From NCBI RefSeq assembly GCF_018691265.1, contig NW_024881295.1:15712314-15776313 (forward strand): a stretch of DNA of 64,000 bases, given 5' to 3'. The position numbers were made by a program, and so were the translations under genes. Shown here in pieces: positions 12,301-23,297 of this stretch. The notes under the pieces were generated by a model, which searched no databases, was not told the origin of the DNA, and saw only the letters and a list, made by a program, of their open reading frames with translations. Position 1 is the first letter of the stretch. The number at the start of each line of letters is the position of its first letter. The stretch comes from Tyto alba (taxonomy: Eukaryota; Chordata; Aves; Strigiformes; Tytonidae).

Positions 12301-15300
12301 TAGCAGTTCCCCTTTTAAATCTTGTGCATCTTTCCTGCTGTGACTTTGAAGCAGTAATTTTGCAACTTCTGTAGCTTTGCTAGTTTGATGATTGAACTAT
12401 TGCAACCTTAAAGTTCAGTCCAAACACTTACCTTTGAAGGCTTGTTATAGGTGATGCTGCGTCCTGTGGCAGCTGTTTCCATGCAAATTCTGGTTCCTTG
12501 GGCTCATCTCCTTTCTGCAAATGGCAAAATTGAGGTAGCTGTGGAGGAGGACTGACTTTGAGAGGCATTTTGTCCTCATTTTTTGGCCCAATGGCTTATC
12601 TTTGGAAAGCAACTGTCTGGTTAAGGCTTAGTATTTGTCCTTAAGATCTTTGGACTTTGGTGCCGAGTCCTGTGTGTCTGCTGCTTGTCATGTGGATAAA
12701 ACTTGAGCAGTTTATGCCAGAAGCTTGACCTGTGCTTGTTACTGAACACTGGAGACACAGCAAGTAGTGAGACCCTTTTCTAGTTCCATAACTGCTTAGC
12801 TTATAGTCTGTCAGTGTTGGGAGTAGCAGTGGGTTTTGGCCTGGGTGGGTAACCTACTGAGGTGGCGTCTCCACCTTTTTGATGCAGTTGCTCTCCCACC
12901 AATACACGTGATGTCCTTGGCCCAGCTTCTGATGTGCCTCATGGCTGTGCAAGGGAAGTAGAGATTGAGGTCCCTTGTGTTAGACATCCCTTTTTCTCTT
13001 TGTAAGTATTGGATCCACATCTGGATCAAGAGCCACAATTTGTTGCCACAGAGCCTTTTTGGCATCTTTAAGGTAACTGTGACTTTCTGGCTTGTTTGGC
13101 CTTCTCTGCCCATGATGAAGTTTCCTATGTTCTACAAACTAATGCTGTCTTTGAATTGAGGACCCACCTTCTTGCTGTCTTGATGAAAATGCAGCATTTA
13201 ATGACTTCAAATAATCTTTTTTGGTTTTGTTTTGTGGTGTGTGGGTTTTCTACTGGAGTTTATCACCTTACACAGACTGTTTCCAGCAAAGTCTGACCAT
13301 TGCCCATGCCTGTGGTCTTGTTCTCCACCCAGTTAAGTTTCAGGCCTTCAAATTTAGTGCCTACCATTTCAGTCTTCAGTAAGGCTGAGACAAACTTAAC
13401 TTCTGACTAGGTAGACCTTGCTTTTTCACATTAGTAGTGTGTAGCTTACTGTGTGCATATGCACATCATCCCTCTTGGGAAACTGATCTTGGGAGCAAGT
13501 CAGTGTTTGTTCCATGCTTGGACATCTTCTCTAGCTCCTCCCTTCTTTCTGTGAGACTCGCTTTGCCTTCTTGCCAGTCCCCACCTAAGCTTGTACCCCT
13601 GATCTTCGCTGTGTTTAAGGTGGATTGCCCTTTCCTGGGAGCCCCAGGATTCCTGTGCCATTTCAGGACATGGCAGGCTAGGTGCAAACCCTGGGGAGGA
13701 GGGGAGCTGTTGCACCCCGAGTGTGTAGGTTGCTATCTAAATTTTTCAGCGGTATGTGTTTTGTCTCTGTTTCCTTTTGTCTTGGGTGAGCTGCTGAGCT
13801 CAGAGATAGTCATCCTTGTTGCAATCCAGGGTGTGTAACAGGCAGGCGGCTGTGCCTGGAGGAGGGGGAGCAGCATCCTCTGGGGTGTTAGAACAAGCAC
13901 AGCAGTTGTGGCAGTGCTGTTCTAACAGGGTGCTGGCAGGCTGTGCTGAGACCCCTTTCTCCGTGAGCTGTTGCACTGAGATCCCTCTCTTCCTTTCATA
14001 CAGGAGATAACCCGGCGCATGTCAGAGGCCGTGGAGGGGCTTGCACGAGCCATCCCTTCAGACATGGAACAGGAGAAGGCCATGTTGGTGCTAGCAATGG
14101 TCTTAACTAAAAAAATTGCCAATACAATGCCCTCCCTTCTACAGCGTGTCTTCAGGACCACTGTGAACTACATCAGCCAGCAGCTCCACAACTACATTGT
14201 CAGAATGGTGAGTGCTGCCAGACATCTCGGTGAGAGTCATGACCAGCCTCTTAGCTGGCCTGGGTTATTCCTGGAGGGGTGGCCTGGCTCCCAGCTGCCT
14301 GGGGGCTGCTGGTTTCCCTGTAGTGCTCTGGGGGTTTGGCAAGAAGGGAATGCCAGTCCCTGCAGAGCTCTGAAGGCTGGTGGGAAGTGAGGGAGGCTTG
14401 AAGCGGGGGGCATGTCACAGCTTCTGCTTGCCCCCCTCAGCAGCCATTGAAGAGTGCATTTATTCTGTAGGGCAGAGAAAAAAATGTGATTGCCCCTCTT
14501 TTCCCTGCAGTCTCTTCAGGGAGCTCTGCTGATAAGACTTGGGTTAATCATGCCTTTGGGAAAGGAAAGCCTGCCCCGAGTTCTGATAGCTGTATTTCCC
14601 AAATGTCTTGGGCCTGAGGTATCTGCTCCAGCCTTCCTGGGCTCCCCAGAGCTTGGCAGAACTGAAAGGGGAAAGGAATTGCCCCTGCGAAACAGCACCA
14701 GGGGATGAACAATGAGAAGTGGTCAAATGGGAAATGGCAGCTCTGTTCTTGCTCTCTGCTGGAGCTGCAGCGTGGGGGGGCACTAAACAGCTGGCAGTTA
14801 AGCCAGGGTAGAGGTGAAGGGCCCTGGCCCCAGCTTCAGTAATTAACGTGTTGGGGGGAAAGGAGGAGAATATGGGTGGACACACACACACCCCGCCTCT
14901 GTTTCTTAAGAATGAGATTTGAGAGCAGCTGGGGCTGTGATCCTCACCCTGTGGAACAGCAGTGACCGTAGCGGGGTGCTGCAGGCCCGGGGGGGGGGCC
15001 CCCCCTGCACTACAGCCTGGCACAGACAGCGCTGGCAAGGCCCAGCACACCCTGCACCCCGGTTCTCTGCCAGGCAGCAAGACACGGCGTCTCCTCCGGG
15101 GTCACTGGGCTTAGCTCGGGGGCACCGAGCGTCACAGGAACGTGGCGGGGGTGAGCGTGAGGGCTGGGGCCTGGCGCCGCTGTGCTGAGCGCTGGCACAG
15201 CCGGGGCGGGCAGGGGCCGGCTGGTTGCCCCCCCGCCCCAGGGCAGTGGCAGTGGCGTGAGGAGGGGGGATAGCGCTGGGCACCAGGGGCTGTTCCACCC

Positions 15301-15437
15301 CAATTCCCTGGGAATTCTGGTGCCAGCTCCCTCCCTGCCCTTAGCGCGGTGAGGGCGGGCACAGGGCTTGCCCTGGGGGGATGGCTCTTCTGCCCTAAAT
15401 GCTGGTTCTGTTTCTCTCCCTCTAGCTGCGTGAGTGA
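9342..15437 (+). CDS. BID: BID, BH3-interacting domain death agonist (gene-level, spliced)
   Basis: BID is a cytosolic BH3-only protein. Caspase-8 cuts it, and the C-terminal part moves to the mitochondrial outer membrane and activates BAX and BAK. The model joins 9342-9350, 10653-10851, 12134-12279, 14004-14207 and 15426-15437 into 189 residues (human BID has 195). All junctions are AG/GT and keep phase. In the model LQTD|G (cut after Asp57) is the caspase-8 site. BH3 spans about residues 79-95 with core LAEIGD, matching human LAQVGD. Exon 14004-14207 encodes the acidic/basic EQEKAMLV segment and the hydrophobic helices, very close to human. The end LRE-stop lies in a tiny last exon. The four downstream exons are certain; the MEQ start exon is inferred. 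The gene is tail-to-tail with BCL2L13, as expected from human synteny. Confidence 0.93.
9351..10652 (+). other. BID: Presumed first coding-region intron of BID
   Basis: The intron is mostly featureless. It holds an alternative exon-like segment at 10067-10124: acceptor gactctccacag, donor GAGAAT|GTGAGC, internal ATG at 10086. That segment would also splice in phase 0 to 10653. Confidence 0.5.
10653..10851 (+). CDS. BID: BID coding exon: N-terminal helices and caspase-8 loop
   Basis: The acceptor is tatgtttcag at 10652 and the donor GCCAG|GTAAGT follows 10851. The exon gives 66 codons plus one base. It encodes helices 1-2 (MECALLYTFLDVSSDC, comparable with human ECITNLLVFGFLQSCSD). The regulatory loop follows, ending in ELQTDGNRSG, nearly the human DELQTDGNRSS. 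The Asp before Gly is the caspase-8 scissile residue, and the new N-terminal glycine is the known myristoylation position. An ATG at 10671, right after a second possible acceptor (gtccag), could allow a shorter N-terminus. Confidence 0.93.
10852..12133 (+). other. BID: BID intron containing a CR1 fragment
   Basis: The intron runs from GTAAGT to AG, flanking the loop and BH3 exons. Apart from the CR1 remnant at about 11484-11746 nothing recognisable was seen. Confidence 0.9.
11484..11746 (+). mobile_element. CR1 LINE 3' fragment (plus orientation)
   Basis: Typical CR1 3'-UTR phrases appear in order: gacaaggggtgatggtttta, acactggaacaggttgccca, gaggtggtagatgcccc, then cccttctaactcaaact before attctatg. 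That is a 5'-truncated copy ending in the usual CR1 ATTCTATG tail. It is diverged from consensus, so old, and lies in the sense direction within BID. Confidence 0.93.
12134..12279 (+). CDS. BID: BID BH3-domain exon
   Basis: The exon lies between acceptor gttggcag and donor GGAGAG|GTGAGT; 146 bases enter in phase 1 and leave in phase 0. It encodes the BH3 helix VVRIIAAQLAEIGDQFD. The invariant Leu and the Gly-Asp pair bind BCL-2-family grooves. The following KARVVNDLVQQFLNENL corresponds to helix 4 of human BID. The linker before BH3 is shorter than in human and lacks the human IEAD granzyme B site. Confidence 0.95.
12280..14003 (+). other. BID: BID intron
   Basis: The intron is bounded by GTGAGT and an AG after a pyrimidine tract. 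Open frames inside (for example near 13437-13838) have no recognisable similarity and are taken as chance. No repeats were identified. Confidence 0.9.
14004..14207 (+). CDS. BID: BID exon: central hydrophobic helices
   Basis: The acceptor is cttcctttcatacag and the donor CAGAATG|GTGAGT; the exon holds 68 whole codons. It contains DMEQEKAMLVLAMVLTKK, followed by PSLLQRVFRTTVNYI. These correspond to human DMEKEKTMLVLALLLAKK and PSLLRDVFHTTVNFI. The segments form the central helices 6-7 and helix 8 that insert in or lie on the mitochondrial membrane after cleavage. This is the most conserved part of the gene in this window. Confidence 0.96.
14208..15425 (+). other. BID: BID last intron, with GC-rich segment
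   Basis: The intron is bounded by GTGAGT and tctctccctctag. Its second half (about 14940-15380) is clearly GC- and CpG-richer than the neighbouring introns. It includes a G10-C7 run near 14989-15005. No exon is proposed here. Confidence 0.88.
15426..15437 (+). CDS. BID: BID terminal coding exon (Leu-Arg-Glu-stop)
   Basis: The acceptor tctctccctctag ends at 15425, and CTG CGT GAG TGA follows in phase 0 with the previous exon. Human BID ends RNGMD after the same helix, so a very short terminal coding piece is normal for the family. The 3' UTR continues directly. Confidence 0.85.
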   Translation: MRE

Positions 15438-16435
15438 GCTCTCCAGCCTGCTGTGTGGAGAAGGAGGATTCCCAAGGACTTTTTACTTTTCTTGATGTAT
15501 GCAAATCATTTTCTGCTCTTCACTTCTGAAATACAGCTCTGAAGAGGAAGGCAGAGCTTCATAGATAGGCTTTTGTAGACTAGCCCAGCAATGATGGTAG
15601 TGCGAGCTGCGTGCTGGCTCTGCCAGTTGCCTGTAAGGAGTAGTGCTTGCCCTCTCTCATTTTACAGTAGTTTTTTGGTGTTTTTGTGGGGTTTTTTAAT
15701 CTTAGTAGTAGCAAGACTGTGCAGACCGTGGCTTGTGCCTTGAGGAAATGCTGTAGGCACAGAAACTGCCCTCAGTGGGTTTTTTCCTAATCAGTTGTAG
15801 CATTTTGCTTTAGTTAATTCTCTTCCCAGCCCTGTCCTGGTGCTGCAGCTGAGCCAAGCTGAGTGTTAATTGTTCCCAGGAAGCCCTTGGGCTGTAGAAT
15901 GGGAGGTTGATCAGCACAGATCACCAAGGAATGGGGAAATCAGGTCTGTTTTAAGAGGGGAGCTGGCAGCAAGAGGGAGTAACCCCAAAGGAGATAGGGG
16001 TGTTCGGCCAGGGAAGGCTGAAGTAAAGATGCTTCAGTATCAATTGCCATAAACTCATGCTTGCTTGAAAAAAAAAAACTGCATGAGAAACTGTAAAGAA
16101 AAGGACAAGGATTACACACAGGGCAAATTCATTCAGGGGATGCAACCTGGATGTGCTTGAGGAAAAGTGTTTGGCTTTAGAATATCTTGCTATAGAGAGA
16201 AAGAAGGTATCAGCCTTGGATCAGGAAGAATACCTGGAATCTCTTACGAGTGTATTGCAAGTCACTTCTCAGGGTCAACAAACTTGGACTCAGGTTTTTT
16301 GACATAAACCTGTGATTTAATCACACACAAGGTGGCAAAGGCTTCACCTGTGATCCAGCTGCCTCAAATTTTGAAATGCTGTAAGTATTTTGTGGGTTTT
16401 TTAACTTAAATAAAATTGTCAGTTCTCATAGCAAT
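15438..16435 (+). other. BID: BID 3' UTR
   Basis: This is untranslated sequence from the BID stop codon to the inferred cleavage point just past the AATAAA at 16409. Several T-rich stretches and one A10 run near 16069 are visible. No further open frame of interest was seen. The exact cleavage site is inferred. Confidence 0.75.
16409..16414 (+). terminator. BID poly(A) signal AATAAA
   Basis: A canonical AATAAA lies about 970 bases after the BID stop. T/GT-rich DNA follows (the T run near 16470 and ggtgttgcc), as expected of a downstream element. No earlier canonical hexamer was noticed in the 3' UTR. Confidence 0.75.
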
Positions 16436-16740
16436 ATAGCTCTTAAGATTTTCTATTTCCACCTGGATTTTTTTTTTTTGGTGTTGCCAGTTTTTTGTGC
16501 AAGTACTCATGGCATTCCTCTAATTTACTACTGCTTATGATGCAGCTGGCAGCAAAAGAGACATTGTGGTCCTGGCCTTGTGCCTTGCATAAGGAAATCT
16601 TGCGTAAGTAAAACCACCTTTTTTGTTGTTGGTGTTTTTTTTTTTTTTTTTTTAATTTTGGTGCCTGTACTAGAAAGGGGCAGGGTGGGAAGAGAGAAAG
16701 CACAGAAGGAGTCTACACATAGTTTTTGAAAACTGTACCA

Positions 16741-16746
16741 TTTATT
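16741..16746 (-). terminator. BCL2L13 distal poly(A) signal AATAAA
   Basis: TTTATT on the plus strand reads AATAAA on the minus strand. The DNA just beyond (minus direction) contains tatgtgtag and tctgtgctttctc, suitable GT-rich downstream elements. It is the last canonical hexamer before the BID 3' end on the opposite strand. Confidence 0.55.
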
Positions 16747-16880
16747 AAAGTGCAACCTGGGGGCATGGTCTTACAGCAGTGTCCCGTTAGCAGAGGGGAA
16801 AAAACGTACATACCCCTTCACTTCAACTGAAGATAGAACAATGAAGCTGGAAAGAACTTTGTTTTAAAGGTGGAAACACT

Positions 16881-16886
16881 TTTATT
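16881..16886 (-). terminator. Second BCL2L13 poly(A) signal AATAAA
   Basis: A canonical hexamer on the minus strand (ggttaataaaagtg) lies about 140 bases upstream of the distal one in transcript order. Either could end the long 3' UTR. Confidence 0.45.
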
Positions 16887-17710
16887 AACCAAATGGCACA
16901 AGAAGCTTTAGACAGTTTTCCCCAAGAGGGCTGCACTTGCATATTAAAAGGAACAATATGACCAGTTCCTTGGGTAATGGGTGACTTGAGAACCAGTCAG
17001 GGTCTCTTCCCCCAGGCAGGCCTCTTGAGAACAGAATCTGAAAAGCCTGCCAGTCTGTCACTACCTGCTTACACCCAGCAGAAGCTCTAGCAGAAGATAA
17101 CCCTTAACACCATACTTCGGAGTCAGTCCCATTAGTCTTTGCTACTTCACAAATCAAATGGCATTTTTTTGGTCTGAGTGGGTTTTAGCTTTACACTTCA
17201 ATAAAAGCTTATGACAGACCCCCTAAAGGTATCGCAGTGAGATGCATCCTCTGCAGCTTGTTCTGTCCAAAACAACAGTGTTCCTTCCCTCCCCTGCAGA
17301 TACTGCAGGGAGATCAAAAGCAGCTTCCACTGGAAGCTAACTGTAGCTCCCCCACTTCTACAGCATGACCATAGACCTCTAGCTTGGAGGAAGCAAATCA
17401 GCCTACCTCAGAGACCGAGAGAGGGTCAGCTCTAAGTAGGGAAAGAAAGCAACAGTTACTTAACTTAAGGAGGTGGAGTTGAGTGCTGTCGTGGTGCTGC
17501 TCCCTGGGCTGTACTGGTACCACCCCAGCTGCCCCCTCCCTGGCTGGTGCAGTTCTTGGGCCCCAGCCCCCTGCCCCAGGCAGGAGTGTTCACCTCAGCA
17601 GCCACAACCCAGGGCTGCAGCCTGGAGCGAGCCCTGCGCCCCGCAGGCAGTGCCTTGGCTCTAAGGGAGACAAGCACTGGTGGCTTAAATCTTACACACA
17701 GCATACCTCC

Positions 17711-17733
17711 TTTTTTTTTTTTTTTTTTTTTTT
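17711..17733. repeat. T23 homopolymer
   Basis: Uninterrupted T run on the plus strand. In the BCL2L13 mRNA it would be an A tract. Confidence 0.95.
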
Positions 17734-18662
17734 CCCTAGTGGCAATACAGAGCGTGCACTGTGAAGCACTGATACATACATGGAGTCAGAGCAATACTCT
17801 TCTCGTAACCTTCCTAGTGCTGAACTTAAGCAGACCAAGCCAAATCGAAGTCACGCCCAGGTTCTGCCGTCACTAGGTACAGGAGATAACGCACCTCCCC
17901 TCTCCGTGTTTCACTGGGAAACGCTTTCTCCCGGTGTGTAGCCTCCTGGAGTAGACATTACTCCTGTTGGAGCAGAGACACTGCTGAGCTGACTTTCAAA
18001 GCCTGGATTGAGATACTCTACTGAAGACCTGGGCATGGCAGCTGGGGCTGTGTTCACCCCCCCCCCACCCCCATTTCACAACAGAAGCAGCTAGCAATCG
18101 GACTCAAATTCTGTAGCACGGGCTTGCTCCGGTTCAGTGAAGGAGAGAAGATGTTGCTAGAAGCGCTTCTAGTTTTTTGCCAAAATAGCAGGATCTACCT
18201 CACTAGGGCTTTGCTAGTACTCCCATACTGCTGTAGCTGAAATTAAATGTAGGGAAGGTTTATTAAATTATTTTGCCTACTACAACTATTAAAATAAAAA
18301 AAGGCTAAGCTTCAGAACCTTGCTTGGTTAATACTAATGAAATTTTTCATTTGTGACCATTAGAAAGCGAAGCGTGAGTCTAGCTGTGGTCAGAGCTACA
18401 TGAAAAGGAAGGAAACTGGATTCTGGCACCAGAACTTGCCTGAGGCAAGAGCACTCAGCACTACAGCCTGAGCACAGCCCCCAGCCAGGATGAAAATCAA
18501 GCCCTCACAAACAGCAAGGATGGAGTCTTGTAGTAGTTGATCTGCTCTCTGGAAGGCAGGTTAGGAAAGAAACAACCAACTGCAACCACCACAACAGGCA
18601 CTTCACCTCAAGCCAGAAGTTAAACTGGTGTCCAAAACCAGGTGCAATACTGAATAGAGACT

Positions 18663-19105
18663 GTGAAATCCCAGACTTGCAGAATAGCGGGGTAGAAGGG
18701 ACCTTGAGGATTATGTGGTCCAACCTTTCTGGCAAAATCACACACTAGACAAGATGGCCCCGCACCCTGCTCAGCTCAATCTTGAAAGTGTCCAGTGTTG
18801 GGGATCCACCACTTCCCTTTGGAGATTATTCCAGCGGCTGATTGTGCTCATTGGGAAAAATTCTTGTGTCCTATCGGAATCTCCCCAGGAATAACTTGCA
18901 CCCTTTCCCCCTTGTCTTTTCCATGTCACTCCTTGCAAAAAGGGAGTCTCCATCATCTTTGTAGCCACCCTTCAAATACTGGAACATGGTGAAAAGGTCT
19001 CCCCTGAGCTTCTCTTTTCAAGGCTGAACAAACCCAATTCTCTCAGCCTTTCCCCACGTGGCAGGCTTCCCAGTCCCCTGATCATCTTTGAGGCCGCTGC
19101 ACCGT
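18663..19105 (-). mobile_element. CR1 LINE 3' fragment inside BCL2L13 3' UTR
   Basis: Read on the plus strand it gives reverse-complement CR1 phrases: gaccttgaggattatgtggt-ccaacc, ttccagcggctgattgtgct, aaaaaggtctcccctgagct, aggctgaacaaacccaattc and tctcagcctttcccc. It is about 440 bp, diverged, and in the same orientation as BCL2L13, so it would be part of the transcript. Confidence 0.92.
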
Positions 19106-22055
19106 CCGGCTCCATGTGGTGCTTCTGTTCAGACTGGGGAGCACCTGGAGCCGGCAGCCGCTTGCCGATTCCCCTCCCAATGGACAGAAGGCTGCAGAAA
19201 TGCTGCTTCCTTGGCTCTGGCTTGTTTCATTGGGCCAGATCTAGTATTTTAGATCTAAGTTATTTTCCGGATTTTTCAGCAGCCAAATTATCACCCTGCA
19301 AACCCCTACTCAGTGTCCACCTAGCCCGATGAGAACCAAAAACCTTAAATTTTCAAGCTGCTTTGCTGTGTGTGCCCCAGTAATATCCCTGTTCTGCCCC
19401 AGCCGAGCAGCTCGGCCCTGCTGTGCCAACGCCAGCCCCACAGCCTCCAGCTTCGGAGGTTTGGGGGGCGCGGGAGGCAGGAGACCCCCGGGCCCTCCCG
19501 GCGCCCGGCTGCAAGAGGCAGGGACGCGGCTCTGTGGCTGTGGTTTGGGCTTTTGCGCGACAGAGGGATTCTGGGTTTCTGCCTTTGCTCCCAGCCTGTT
19601 GTTCCAGGAGCGGTTGCTGAAGAAAGGCCTGGCCCAGCTCCCAGCCACAACACCCACGTGAGCAGAGCTTAGAGTTAAGTACAACCGAATTTTTAAATTG
19701 CACCTTATCTTGAAAGCCTTTTCCTTGACAGCTCCTTATTTAGCATGCTACCCACTGCAGTTCCTTGTAGATCCAGTCCTCTGCTGTTATAGCATCTCAG
19801 CGTTAGGGTGTGCTGCAGACAAGGATAAAGTGAAGAAAGAATGGGTCTAAGGTAGATATTTTATTAAGGTACAGGCCACTCGAGGACAGATATTGAGGCA
19901 CTTTTGGGAAGGGGATAAGCAACACAAGTGAGAGTAATTCTATATGCCCTTTTGTAAGTATATAGCTACTGCCTTTCCTCTGCCAGCTGCAAGAGCTCCA
20001 CTACGGAGAGGTTGCATCACACAGTTCGGGGTAATTAGACCCTGCAGTTTAGGATTACTTTAATGTACTTGAGGATGGCGGGGGGCGGGAAGACCCAAAC
20101 CCTTCCATTTTCTAATTCACACCTGTAATAGAGCAAGGAGCCTGGCACTCGAGTCCGTAAGAATGCTGTCACCTGAGCTTACCCGCCTCGTGGTGACTGC
20201 CACAGGGCCTGTCCCAGCTCTGACCACAGGATTCCCAATTCAGTAGAATTGCCGTCCATAACCAACCTTTTCAGCTAATGGAGTGTTCCCAGACAAAAGG
20301 GATGCATACGACAGACATTATAAATGCGTGGTCAGTAGGGTGGGGGAGAAGAGGTACAAATTCTTGCTGACTCGCCAAATCTATAAGACCCTAAAATGAG
20401 AAGAACATAAAGAAAGGACCAAGCAACCAAAGCACGCAGCGTAGCTGATGCTCCATTAAATGCAGCAACGCACCAGATAAGATAGGTACTTGAGGCTTTC
20501 ACCCCACCACGAAAACAAAGCAATTTATCTTCCTTACTACTGCTGCCACCTTCTTCTCACTGCTGTGTGTGGAAGAAGTCAGGGGTTTTTTAACATCCCA
20601 CTGGGGTCCTTATGCCAACAAGCTAGGGGCTTATTCCCTAGCCGGCATGGATTTATTCTTCTCGTCTGTCCTGTACCCACCTCCAACACTACTACTGATA
20701 CAGCCATGTACTGAGAAGAGCCGAAGTAACACCAGCCCCACCCCGCCCCCCCAGTTTGTAAAGTTATCCAGAGAGTCCACAAAATCCATCAAATCTGCTC
20801 CAGGGTGCACGTGGGTACTTCTGTGTAACCCGCGGTGTGGCTACACATGGGGGGGTGTCCCACAGGGAGGTGCATCATCTTCGGGAAGGAGAGGCCACGG
20901 GTCGGGTTAAGAACAGCCCTTCTCCCACAGAGAAGGTGCCCGGCGAGGAAACCGAAGCCACCGATCAGCGAAGCAGCAGGAGAGGGACAGGCCTACCCCG
21001 ACTTACCGGGCAGCAAAGCAGCCCTCGCCACGCAGCAACAACCAGGTGCCCTCGCAGACTGTCACTTGTTGATAAATGCTGTTGCCACAGGTGAAAACAA
21101 AGCAAAACTGTAAACATTCGTGCGTGTCCGTGACAAAAGCAGCATGAAGCCACCTTTCCTCTCCACGCGAGGGGCCCGGAGAGGGGGCTGCAGGGGTGGG
21201 AAGGCAGACGCTGGAGAGTCCATGGCGGGAGGAGATCCCCGTGACCCGTTCTGGGCACGCAGCACAGCAATGGGAGGACCAGCAGGGCACTGGGAAATGG
21301 CAAAAAAATGTCAATTCCATTCTGTAACTTAGTAAAGGGCTTCTTTTTCTGTTAAGGCCAACCTGCTACCTTTTGTACATGGAAAAAGAGCAATCGGTGA
21401 TCAACGGTGAAGTCCAAAACTCCAGAGCTCCCGAGTTCAGTCCACAGCAGCCGTGCACACGCGACAATCCTTCCTTCCTCTTAGTGTTCAACTTCACACA
21501 TGTAGTTCAGAATCCAAGAAGTTTCCTAGAAAGTCCACTCTCATAAAAGCTTAAACAAAAAAACATTCCTCAGAATCTGCCAGGTTCTTACTGACTTCCC
21601 AGCATCCTGGGATATGGGTGGGATAGGAAAATGTAGCAAGAATATCCTAAAATAGAGAATGTGCTAGAATCTCTTCATTCTCAGACCAGGAGATGTACTC
21701 TGGATAAGATTATTTAGAAATAAAGTACCTTGTCTTTGTGCTTTACAAAGAGTAAGCTTCCCGTAAGCTCACAGTTCAATTTTTACATTATCCTGAGCTC
21801 CCTTTCCCCTCTCTCCATCTGGCCCAAGCCACAGGGCCAGCACGAACCCTCAGAGATGCATCAGCAGCTTTGCCTGGAGAGCCCGGGGCCTTGCCCACAG
21901 AGCTGCTGTACGGACAAGGGCAGACACGAGCGCGCACTGAACGAGGAACACGGGCAGTTGGCTCCGACATGACTAGTGCCTGTGGCCATACTGTGAAGGT
22001 TTCTCTCCACACATGTTTGAAGTGTTGTGACTGCACGAAGAGGGTGTGGGTGTGC

Positions 22056-22081
22056 TTTTTTTTTTTTTTTTTTTTTTTTTT
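22056..22081. repeat. T26 homopolymer followed by C8
   Basis: Uninterrupted T run, then eight C. It is an A tract in the inferred BCL2L13 3' UTR and a likely length-variable site. Confidence 0.95.
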
Positions 22082-23052
22082 CCCCCCCCAAAGAAACTTC
22101 CTCATCATTTGTGAACTTGTAAGTTTAGCTAATTACAGATTCAGAGTCGCAAAAGAAATTGCACTGAACAACATTCTGGGGCAGGTCAGGAACGGGCAGA
22201 TCGAGGAGATGTTTAATGCTGTTTTGCTCAGTTACTAGAATCCATCGCTTTCCGTATCTGGGATTCCATCACAGCCAAGACCAAGTTAGGACTAAATACA
22301 CTCTGTGCTTAACTTGGGAAAGACGATTCAGACCGCAGCGTGACACGGGACAGCACAGCGGTTAGCCCCTGAACTGCACAGGAGGCACCGGCCTCGCTTC
22401 AGCGTAGCGGTGCCGTATCTTTGCTGAACACGCCCGGGTGTCAGGGCACTGATCAGCACGGCACCGCGACCAGCGTGAATTCTGCACCTCCAGTAACTCG
22501 GGGGTGGCAGTGGAGTGGGCCGGGCAGGAGCGGAGCGAGTGGATTCTCAACCCAGCAGATAGCAGTGTCCCTCCCAGCCTCCCCGGCAGCCGAAGCATCG
22601 TCCTGCACCTCTCCCCCAGGAACACCAGGATGCTCAGAGATAATACAGCTATAGAGAGGCAGCATCTTTACGGGGTGGGGCTCCAGTAAATGTTAGGGGC
22701 CAAAACCGGTGTGAGCGAAGAGGTAAGAATAAGCACTCTCCCACTGGGGCTTAGGAGGAACCTGCGAGGTTAGGAGGAGCAGTGCTGTACCTGAGAGGAA
22801 GCCGAGACAGAAGGGAGACCAGCCTCTCGCTACAGGACTCAGGTTGGCTGATGGTGGTTAGGGAGGGCTCGGGGGCGCGACGGGAAGTGACAAGACAGCG
22901 CAGCTGCGATAGCGGTCGGTCTGAGAAGCCCAAAACTCCAGGGGTTGGCAGCAGCTGGCTCTTCCCTTCCCCTGGGGATTCTCTGTTCCAGTTCCTAGAG
23001 TACGAGCACCCCTTTCTTCAGCACCTGCACTTAAGTTCTTAAATTTGCAGAA

Positions 23053-23073
23053 TTTTTTTTTTTTTTTTTTTTT
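23053..23073. repeat. T21 homopolymer near BCL2L13 stop
   Basis: An uninterrupted T run about 230 bases past the stop. On the minus strand ATTAAA precedes the A tract by about 15 bases, so it mimics a poly(A) end. Confidence 0.95.
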
Positions 23074-23297
23074 AAAAATACCCCTGTACTTTAATCACGA
23101 AAAACCAGTCCCCGCCCCAATTCTACTAAAAACATGATTGTCCATAGCTGGAGGCTTATTGAACAACCTCATCCCACCACCATTAAGTTACTAAAATGTC
23201 CAATTAAACAGCAGGCAGCTTAACCTTTAGGTTATACAACTACAAAAATTGGATCGTGCTCTCTGCTCTCTCCCCCCTCCTCCTCAAGAGAGCTCCA

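Larger units (their letters stand above)
16720..23297 (-). other. BCL2L13: Inferred BCL2L13 3' UTR
   Basis: This is sequence between the BCL2L13 stop and its most distal poly(A) signals near 16886 and 16746. Nearer AATAAA hexamers (minus strand) lie at 20657-20652, 19865-19860 and 18264-18259, so shorter 3' ends are possible. The region holds T runs on the plus strand (A runs in the mRNA) at 23053-23073, 22056-22081 and 17711-17733. It also holds a CR1 fragment and several CpG-richer stretches. No other gene was recognised. The full length is inferred. Confidence 0.55.

Noticed and set aside
14544..15504. Overlapping minus-strand open frames of 130-178 codons in the last BID intron.
   Set aside because: They are Pro/Ala/Arg-rich shadows of GC-rich DNA, without conservation or splice signals.
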